A stretch of 12,449 nucleotides of DNA from Bacteroidota bacterium. GTDB lineage: Bacteria; Bacteroidota; Bacteroidia; Chitinophagales; Chitinophagaceae. Positions 6,710 to 12,449 of this stretch are shown piece by piece. The stretch's first letter is position 1, and every line of letters begins with the position of its first letter. The stretch is taken from contig JAFAGE010000404.1 of the NCBI GenBank assembly GCA_023423015.1, positions 1 to 12,449 on the forward strand. The letters run 5' to 3'. A model generated the notes under the pieces. It worked only from the letters and a program-made list of their open reading frames with translations. It was not told the DNA's origin and searched no databases. A program made the position numbers and the translations under genes.

Positions 6710-7612
6710 TTATGCAGAGTCGTGCGACGCCCTCATCACGAAAATCAATGAACTTGCCTTACGGGGCTTTGCAAGTGCTTTGCTGTTTGAACGCAGTCCG
6801 CTCAGAAACCCACGAACCACACCAGCGGATTTCTTCTGGTATTTTTCGCTGAGCATACTCACATAAAAACTATCGAACCACATTGGCTGACATTTTTCTA
6901 TTGTGAGTCCATGCAATGAAGCAAGTTGTTGCATGGAAGCAGGTGAAAAATGATAGAGGTGCCTGGGCACATCGTATGCCGCCCACGAACCCTGGTAGAT
7001 TTCGGCGTCTACTGAAGTGTAATTAGGAACGGCAATAAAGAGCGCTCCATCTTTTTGCAGCAGGTTTTTCAGTTGCGTCATGTATTTGTGCAACTCATGA
7101 ACATGTTCAAGCACGTGCCACAGCGTAATGGCATCGTACGAATGAGGTGGCAGGCGAAATAGCTCAGAAGAATTGCGCAGATGAATTCCATAGGCCGACA
7201 AAGCGCGGCTGATGGCGTTGTCATCGGGTTCGATACCTTCAGCTTTCCATCCGTGCTTTTGCATGTAGTGTACGAAAGCACCAGTTCCGGCACCTACGTC
7301 GAGCAACAAACGATTTTCACCACCTGCATATTCTTCCACGAAATTTCTCTTCGAACGTAAGGTGAATTTGCGAACCTGCAGGTATAAAGCGTTTATAATT
7401 CCCCGTGAACTCTCTGTATGAGAAATATAGTCTTCCGACTTGTAATACTTACCAATTTCATCGGCAGCAGGCACATCCTGCGTAAATCGTAATGAGCAAT
7501 GAGCGCATTGCCAGATGTTAAAGGTATCCTGAGAAACGGTGTAGTCTTTGGCGGCAAGCACCTTAATGATATTCGCTGACTGGCACACCGGGCAGTGCTC
7601 GTAGTGAATCAT
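6710..7612 (-). CDS. Class I SAM-dependent methyltransferase with N-terminal zinc ribbon (Methyltransf_23-like)
   Basis: A 300-residue cytosolic protein. Residues 7-39 hold two CxxC pairs (C7/C10 and C36/C39), forming a probable zinc ribbon. The Rossmann methyltransferase core follows: motif I LLLDVGAGTGAF (102-113), an acidic residue E128 after the second strand, and TLWHVLEHVHEL (163-174), typical of the Methyltransf_23 group. It transfers a methyl group from SAM; the acceptor is unknown. The start is set at 7612, not the longer frame to 7729: it gives MIHYEHCPVC, placing the zinc ribbon at the N-terminus, and its ATG overlaps the TGA of the upstream gene as ATGA. The extra residues of the longer frame are a Cys-rich shadow of the neighbouring gene. 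It is the last gene of a minus-strand series and ends 14 bp from the convergent ThuA stop. Confidence 0.87.
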   Translation of the reverse strand: MIHYEHCPVCQSANIIKVLAAKDYTVSQDTFNIWQCAHCSLRFTQDVPAADEIGKYYKSEDYISHTESSRGIINALYLQVRKFTLRSKRNFVEEYAGGENRLLLDVGAGTGAFVHYMQKHGWKAEGIEPDDNAISRALSAYGIHLRNSSELFRLPPHSYDAITLWHVLEHVHELHKYMTQLKNLLQKDGALFIAVPNYTSVDAEIYQGSWAAYDVPRHLYHFSPASMQQLASLHGLTIEKCQPMWFDSFYVSMLSEKYQKKSAGVVRGFLSGLRSNSKALAKPRKASSLIFVMRASHDSA

Positions 7613-8226
7613 CGGGTAGGTACAATTTGCTGATTGCCGAAAGGAGCAGAACTGCCGGAGCTGCGTGTTATACCAAATACAATAGCAGCTATAGCAATCA
7701 CAGCAACAACAATGGCGTAGATCCACCACCTGCCACGTTTGCGCTGTGCTTCTTCATGCAGGTAATCGCTCATTTCAACGTTGGTAACTTCGCGGTCACC
7801 AACAATCATGGTGTGCAGCGCATTTGTACGCACAATGCGTTCGGCAGGCACCGGTAAATGCCAGGCCTGTGGGGCTTGTGCCGGCTCAAAAATTATTTCT
7901 CCCGATGTATCTCTTTTCAGAGCTCCTACTCCACTGATCGAAGTAAATTCGTCAGTGCCTATCCGGTTACGAAGCTGCATCGCCCATTCGTTATAAAGTT
8001 TGATGGCTTCGTAGTCTTCCACACTTTTTCTTGCAGCGAGGAAGGTGAAAAATTCTTTACCTGGTGCGTCAAAATATTTGTCGAAACGGAAATGATATGA
8101 GGGCGGCAGCAGTTGCCTGTTTACGAAATCTGTCTGGGCAGGTGTGCGTTCCACGTAGATAGTACCCAGGCCGGGTATGCTGATACTTTTGTTCTGAAGC
8201 AGGTAGGTTCTGATCAGTTGAACCAT
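7609..8226 (-). CDS. HU-CCDC81-type domain protein with C-terminal membrane anchor
   Basis: A 205-residue protein. The N-terminus MVQLIRTYLLQNKSISIPGLGTIYVE (1-26) is the start of an HU/IHF-like fold of the HU-CCDC81 clade: a helix, then a strand with IPGxG (17-21). A second unit appears at about 80-115, with a helix NEWAMQLRNRI and then ISGVGALKR (97-105). A linker is followed by one strong transmembrane helix (167-187) and a short tail of 18 residues. Bacteroidota relatives often carry a SPOR peptidoglycan-binding domain after the membrane segment; none is visible here. By topology the HU-like part should be cytosolic. Whether it binds DNA is not shown. The start at 8226 lies one base after the stop of the upstream barrel gene and fits the domain boundary; the longer frame to 8301 would overlap that gene by 74 bases. 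The stop overlaps the next ATG. Confidence 0.75.
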   Translation of the reverse strand: MVQLIRTYLLQNKSISIPGLGTIYVERTPAQTDFVNRQLLPPSYHFRFDKYFDAPGKEFFTFLAARKSVEDYEAIKLYNEWAMQLRNRIGTDEFTSISGVGALKRDTSGEIIFEPAQAPQAWHLPVPAERIVRTNALHTMIVGDREVTNVEMSDYLHEEAQRKRGRWWIYAIVVAVIAIAAIVFGITRSSGSSAPFGNQQIVPTR

Positions 8227-8227
8227 G

Positions 8228-9868
8228 TTATTGGTTGAACGAGTAAACGATTCCTCCAAGAATGTTGAAGCCGAATGATTCATACTGGTTCCATCTTTCA
8301 TACCGGTTATTGAATATATTGTTCATCTGCAACCAAACGTTGAAGTTTTTGGTTACGCGGAATTCCGCTCCTGCGTTCACATCGAAAGCCCCTTCGCCTT
8401 TGAACGATTCATTATTCTTCGTTCTGTAGCGCGCGCCGTCCCAGGTCCAGAGATCGGCACGAACAAAAAGGTCGCGCAGTACCTGCCACCTCAGCGTGGT
8501 AGTCAACTCCAAAGGTATCATCCCCCAGGGTTTATCGTACTCTTCTATCTTAAAAATATTCCAGTTAAATATTCCCTTTGCGCTGAACTTGTCTCCTACC
8601 CTGTATTCGGCTTCTGCATGTGTCTGGATCATGTTCAGCTTGTCTTCGTACAGAATGAGGAATGTTTTACCATCAAGCTGGTCGTTAACAAACAACGGGA
8701 TGTTTTTATGTTGCTGATATCCAACTTTTGCTGAATAACTCAGGTGGTCGCCAACGGATCCTTTAAAACCAACATAACCTTCCTGTACACGGGTGTTAAG
8801 TAACGAATCGGGCCTTGCCAACCAGGGGTTGATAGAAGCAAACCGCTGGTACGATCCTTTATCATAGTAACCTATCCAACCCAGTTGCAACGTAAAACGT
8901 TGGTCGTTGGTAGTGATGTCGGCCATTGCGTTCGGCAACATGTGAAACACACCCTGGTCCCACGAAGGAATGAGGCCCGCATGGAGGTAGAGGTTCGGAG
9001 TTTTTAGTAACACCGCCGGAGAAATCATGTAAATATTGTTGATCTCCGATTTGTTCGATATGGCTTTGTTACGGTAACTGGTCAGGTCCGCAGTTAAACC
9101 CAGATTAAAAGCCGTTGTTTTTCCAAAATTTTTCTGCACGGGAAGGGTAACTACTGAGTTTGCTTCCGATGCTTTCGGGTCATGATTGTCGGTAAACATG
9201 GCAACGCGTGCCGATGGTTGAAAACTCAGTCCGAAATCGGTAGGCACGATATTGCGCATGCTTACTCTTCCTTCGATGGTTTGGAAACGCTGCCTGAGCT
9301 CATCCTTCGTAAATTTCATCGTGTCTGGCTGAAAGCCATAGAGATAATAGTCGTTGCTGGAAAAGCCCAGGCCCGCGTTCCACTCCAGATCTTTGGGTGT
9401 CTTGTAAGTAAGGGCGGCGCCCACTTTACTCAGGCTGTTCTTCTGAAATTGCAGGTCGCCTTTCGACGTATAATGATCGGCAAAAATATTTATGAATGTA
9501 TTTTCTCTGTCTCCAAAACTAAAACCGGCCTTGAGATAAGGTTGGTGAACGTTGCCGAAGCCGGCTTTAATAAAGTTGCTGTATGGCCAATCGGCGGAGG
9601 AATCGTTGCTCAACGAAACCGGTCGAAGTTCGGCAGGCTGGTATGCGAACATCAGGTTTTCAGCAGGAATATTATATGTGAGTCGCGGCCTTGATGTGTC
9701 GCCAACAACAGGCGATGCCTGAAAGTTGAGTTTTGAAGGCTCACGCAACACGGGTTTAAACGTAGATGTGATGTCTATCGTTCTCCTCTTAGTTGAATCC
9801 TGTCCGAAAGCCGCCGACACAACACCACCTGCAACAATCGTCAGAAGAAATAGTTTTTTTATACTCAT
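8228..9868 (-). CDS. Outer-membrane beta-barrel protein without a visible plug domain (usually annotated as TonB-dependent receptor-like)
   Basis: A 546-residue protein with a signal peptide (about 1-22, MSIKKLFLLTIVAGGVVSAAFG). A short periplasmic-looking segment follows, with RTIDITSTFKPVLREPSKL (29-47). From about residue 95 to the end there are alternating amphipathic strands and loops, such as FIKAGFGNVHQPYLKAGFSF, LQLGWIGYYDKGSY and VWLQMNNIFNNRYERW, finishing in GGIVYSFNQ. The C-terminal MNNIFNNRYERW strand is like the end of TonB-dependent receptors. However, no carboxypeptidase-like domain, TonB box or plug domain could be recognised, and the length is well below that of full receptors. 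It is probably an outer-membrane porin-like or scaffold barrel. It is 92 bp downstream of the large TPR gene and 1 bp from the HU-CCDC81 gene, so a functional link with the TPR protein is likely but unproven. Confidence 0.8.
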   Translation of the reverse strand: MSIKKLFLLTIVAGGVVSAAFGQDSTKRRTIDITSTFKPVLREPSKLNFQASPVVGDTSRPRLTYNIPAENLMFAYQPAELRPVSLSNDSSADWPYSNFIKAGFGNVHQPYLKAGFSFGDRENTFINIFADHYTSKGDLQFQKNSLSKVGAALTYKTPKDLEWNAGLGFSSNDYYLYGFQPDTMKFTKDELRQRFQTIEGRVSMRNIVPTDFGLSFQPSARVAMFTDNHDPKASEANSVVTLPVQKNFGKTTAFNLGLTADLTSYRNKAISNKSEINNIYMISPAVLLKTPNLYLHAGLIPSWDQGVFHMLPNAMADITTNDQRFTLQLGWIGYYDKGSYQRFASINPWLARPDSLLNTRVQEGYVGFKGSVGDHLSYSAKVGYQQHKNIPLFVNDQLDGKTFLILYEDKLNMIQTHAEAEYRVGDKFSAKGIFNWNIFKIEEYDKPWGMIPLELTTTLRWQVLRDLFVRADLWTWDGARYRTKNNESFKGEGAFDVNAGAEFRVTKNFNVWLQMNNIFNNRYERWNQYESFGFNILGGIVYSFNQ

Positions 9869-9933
9869 AGAAAAAATCTCAAATCATTATCCCTTTCACC
9901 AAATTGGCGGCAAACGGTAAATGGCAATCTTCT

Positions 9934-9960
9934 CACCTTTCACCTTTCACCGTCACCTGA
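9934..9960. repeat. Heptamer tandem repeat between the TPR and barrel genes
   Basis: CACCTTT occurs at 9934-9940 and 9941-9947, followed by CACCGT (9948-9953) and CACCTGA (9954-9960), giving about 3.5 units of 7, 7, 6 and 7 bases. On the - strand this reads as repeated GGTGAAA units, close to the GGTGAAT unit at 759. It directly follows the TPR stop codon and lies in the 92-bp gap before the barrel gene. A single further CTTTCACC is found at 9893-9900. Confidence 0.5.
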
Positions 9961-12449
9961 TCATTCCACCTTACTTTCCTTCTCTTCTTCTGCCGCTACT
10001 TCCTGGTATTTCCGGTCAGCTTCCTGGCGAAGGTCTTCCAGCTTGGCATTATCAATTACACTCTTGTAAGTTGCTTTCGCGTTGAAATAATCCTTCTGTT
10101 TATAATATACGTCACCAAGAAGTATATAGGCTTTGGTTACCCACAGTTCGTAGGAACCGGATTTATTGATGACTTCGAAGGCAGCTTTTTCAGCATCTGT
10201 CAACCTGTTCTGATTAAACAGGCTGTTTGCGATTTCATAGCGCGCTTCAGCGCCATAAGCCGACTTACTCAAAGAAGCTACCGTGCGGAAATGAGTGATG
10301 GCCGTTTCATGTTCACCATTTGATTGAGCCGCTTTGGCAATGGCCATATTTGCCAGCACACGGTCATCGGCTCCCGCTGCTTTTTCAGCAAGCAGGTCTT
10401 TAGCATTTGCCACTGCAGCGTCCCATTTTTTCAGTTGGAACTGGCTGCGCAATAATCCACGCATTGCCTCCATTCTTGATTCCTGGTTCGAAGCAAAGTC
10501 TTTCAGTTTCAGGAAATACTTTTCGGCATTTTCGTAGCGCTTCAGATCGAAGAAATTGATACGCGCAGCCTGGAGAAGAGAACGTTCACCGAACTTATGC
10601 GGCGCACGGTCGGCCAGTATTTCGTATCCTGAAACAGCTTTTTCAAAGTTTTTCTGGTTGACATAAATTTCACTCTTGTAGTACAAGGCTTCCAACGCAT
10701 AGCGTCCTTCAGGAAATTTGGCGAGATATGCCTCGAACTTCTCGGCAGCAGCAGGGAAATTTCCGTTGTTAAACTGAACCTCGGCTTCCTGGTACGCAAG
10801 CTGGTCTTCCTGGGAGCTGGAAATATCTTTACCCATCTTTCGCGCAAATTCCACATACTCGGAAGTGCGGCCTTCATCTACATAAATTGATCTTGCGTTA
10901 TCAAGCGCCGACTCTGCCTCTAGCGAGTTAGGATATTGCTCAAGCAACGTGGTGTATTGTTTAAGCGCTTCGTTGTTGTTGCCAAGGTTGAAATAAGCGA
11001 TACCGAGACGAAGTAGTGCGCGTGGTTTTAATGATGCATTCGGATCGTTCACCACATTCTTCAAAAACGGAACAGCTTCCTGGTATTGCTCGTTTGCCAG
11101 GTAGGTTGTGGCGATTTCCATATTTGCATCGGGACGAAGAGGAGATGTGGGGTACTTCCTGCTCATGGTGCTTAGCAGGTCAATCTTTTTCTTACCGCTG
11201 CTCACTCCTTCTATCATGGCTTTCTGGAACGTGGCATAATCTGAAGAAGCCCATGAAAATTCGAGCACCTTATCGTACATCGAAGTTGCACGGCGATAAT
11301 CGCGGTTCATGTAATAACAATCTGCTGTTCTCAGGTATGCATCCTGCTCAACAGGTGAAGAATTGATCTTCGGAGTTTTTGCAATCTCCTCAAAAAATCC
11401 TGCTGCCTGGTTGTAGTTCTCTTTTTTCAGGAAGCAATAACCGAGGTTGTACTTTGCATGAGCGGGAGATACCTCGCCGCTTGTAACGCCGCTGCGGAGG
11501 TAATCGAAATAATACCGCACTGCCTCGTCGATGTTGTTTTTGCGATAAGCAATTTCTCCTTTCCAGAACTGGATATAGGGCAGCACTGCTGTATTGTTCG
11601 GTTGTTTTTCTGCACGATTCAGCAACACCGCCGCTTCGTCTACCAACCCATCATTGACCAACTCAGCGGCCCTGCCATATAATATGCGTGGATACAGTGC
11701 CTTTGCATTTGGAGTCGGATTCTGCATCGACTCAATCATGGTAAGTGCCTCCTGGTAATTGCTGGTATTTGCAAGTACAGCCACCAGCAGATCCTTAGCT
11801 TCATTAGAGTATTCTGAGTTGGGATATGCCTGAACAAATTTCTGAAGCTCGCTCATTGCCACATCCTGGTGGCCAAGTTCATACGACAGCTTGCCATAGT
11901 TAAATGCAGAAATTTCTTTCTGCTTTGGGTTGCTGCTGTTGGCTGCGCAGAACAGGAAGGCATTACGTGCATTTGCTTTCTGGTTTGTTTTCAGATAAGC
12001 ATCTCCCAGCAGATACATGGCATCCTGGGCTAGTGAATCTTCCTTACCCCCGAGTTGCCTGAACCCTTCGATGGCTTTCTGAAGGTTGCCGGTCTGGTAG
12101 TAGCTATACGAGAGTTCGTAAAGATCCTGGCGGCTTACCTTTTTCGAATTAATAACATAGGTCTCCAGGTAGGGCAATGCTTTCGCAAAATCTCCCTTCT
12201 GGAAATAACTGTGACCAACAAGCTGGCGCATTTCCAGGTCGTGTGTCTGGTTGCCGGATTTCAATTTACTTTCAGCATATGCCAGTGCAGTGTCTTGTTT
12301 ATTGAGTGAATACTGGATCGTGGAAATATAATAAGGCACCACCTTTCCATATTCAGGATGATTTTCTACCACCCTGAAAGCTTGCAGCGCATTACTGTAG
12401 TCGCGATCATAAAAAGCTATGAAGCCGTAATAGTAATTAGCATCAAGGT
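9961..12449 (-). CDS. Large tetratricopeptide repeat protein, N-terminus beyond window edge
   Basis: At least 828 residues are visible. The frame continues without a stop past the GTG at 12372 to the last complete codon at 12447. The extra 25 codons (LDANYYYGFIAFYDRDYSNA and on) are clearly another TPR, so the N-terminus and any signal peptide lie outside. About sixteen TPR units can be read along the protein, for example YFQKGDFAKALPYLETYV, YRKNNIDEAVRYYFDYL, YFNLGNNNEALKQYTTLLEQ and YYKQKDYFNAKATYKSVID. Several are followed by YPNS-type turns like those of CpoB/YbgF and BamD-type periplasmic proteins. A charged, Glu/Lys-rich helix ends the protein. TPR arrays are protein-binding scaffolds; no enzymatic domain is seen. 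It heads the visible minus-strand series and precedes an outer-membrane barrel, so a periplasmic or outer-membrane-associated scaffold is the likely role. The partner is inferred from gene order only. Confidence 0.88.
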   Translation of the reverse strand, partial: LDANYYYGFIAFYDRDYSNALQAFRVVENHPEYGKVVPYYISTIQYSLNKQDTALAYAESKLKSGNQTHDLEMRQLVGHSYFQKGDFAKALPYLETYVINSKKVSRQDLYELSYSYYQTGNLQKAIEGFRQLGGKEDSLAQDAMYLLGDAYLKTNQKANARNAFLFCAANSSNPKQKEISAFNYGKLSYELGHQDVAMSELQKFVQAYPNSEYSNEAKDLLVAVLANTSNYQEALTMIESMQNPTPNAKALYPRILYGRAAELVNDGLVDEAAVLLNRAEKQPNNTAVLPYIQFWKGEIAYRKNNIDEAVRYYFDYLRSGVTSGEVSPAHAKYNLGYCFLKKENYNQAAGFFEEIAKTPKINSSPVEQDAYLRTADCYYMNRDYRRATSMYDKVLEFSWASSDYATFQKAMIEGVSSGKKKIDLLSTMSRKYPTSPLRPDANMEIATTYLANEQYQEAVPFLKNVVNDPNASLKPRALLRLGIAYFNLGNNNEALKQYTTLLEQYPNSLEAESALDNARSIYVDEGRTSEYVEFARKMGKDISSSQEDQLAYQEAEVQFNNGNFPAAAEKFEAYLAKFPEGRYALEALYYKSEIYVNQKNFEKAVSGYEILADRAPHKFGERSLLQAARINFFDLKRYENAEKYFLKLKDFASNQESRMEAMRGLLRSQFQLKKWDAAVANAKDLLAEKAAGADDRVLANMAIAKAAQSNGEHETAITHFRTVASLSKSAYGAEARYEIANSLFNQNRLTDAEKAAFEVINKSGSYELWVTKAYILLGDVYYKQKDYFNAKATYKSVIDNAKLEDLRQEADRKYQEVAAEEEKESKVE

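Noticed and set aside
6719..6728. Small palindrome GTCGTGCGAC at the end of the methyltransferase gene
   Set aside because: The stem is four bases within coding sequence and carries no T-run, so it is expected by chance.
6752..6776. Inverted repeat ACTTGC/GCAAGT past the ThuA stop as a terminator
   Set aside because: There are only six paired bases with a 13-base loop and no T-run after it. No terminator is claimed for the symporter-ThuA transcript.
7613..7729. N-terminal extension of the methyltransferase frame with many cysteines
   Set aside because: It overlaps the end of the HU-CCDC81 gene, translating its membrane helix codons in another frame. The ATGA overlap and the zinc-ribbon position support the start at 7612.
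9182..9694. Open frame (170 codons) on the + strand inside the barrel gene
   Set aside because: It is antisense to the barrel gene, shows no recognisable domain, and there is no promoter or gap in the real gene to support it.

Overview
The window looks like a stretch of chromosome from a member of the Bacteroidota, most likely the Chitinophagaceae or a relative. This is inferred from gene content: the C-terminal end of a Bacteroidota-type outer-membrane beta-barrel protein, an HU-CCDC81 protein, a long TPR protein paired with an outer-membrane barrel, a TAnnTTTG promoter box, and starts without Shine-Dalgarno sequences. It is gene-dense. No RNA genes, insertion sequences, phage genes or CRISPR arrays were seen, and no gene-free stretch exceeds 135 bases.

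Layout, left to right. (1) The 3' end of an outer-membrane beta-barrel gene (+) abuts a convergent NUDIX hydrolase (-). (2) An AI-2E/PerM family membrane protein (+) abuts a convergent secreted GH20 beta-N-acetylhexosaminidase (-). At both junctions the two stop codons touch with no spacer. At both, a hairpin plus T-run on the + strand lies in or across the 3' end of the opposing gene, so the terminators appear to be written inside coding sequence. (3) A 135-bp divergent region between the hexosaminidase and a vSGLT-like sodium/sugar symporter holds a good Bacteroidota promoter and a LacI-like partial palindrome. The symporter is followed 19 bp later by a secreted ThuA-domain protein. Together these three genes look like a small glycan or sugar acquisition locus.

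(4) The right half, about 5.7 kb, is one minus-strand gene series. In transcription order it holds a very long TPR protein (cut by the window edge), an outer-membrane beta-barrel with no visible plug domain, a membrane-anchored HU-CCDC81 protein, and a zinc-ribbon SAM methyltransferase. The last two junctions are extremely tight (1 bp, then an ATGA overlap), which suggests translational coupling. This set is the best candidate for an under-described envelope module, though each part belongs to a recognisable family.

Start sites were moved from the longest possible ORF for four genes: the AI-2E protein, GH20, HU-CCDC81 and the methyltransferase. The TPR reading frame runs off the right edge rather than starting at the internal GTG. 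Functions rest on motif reading only; no database search was run.
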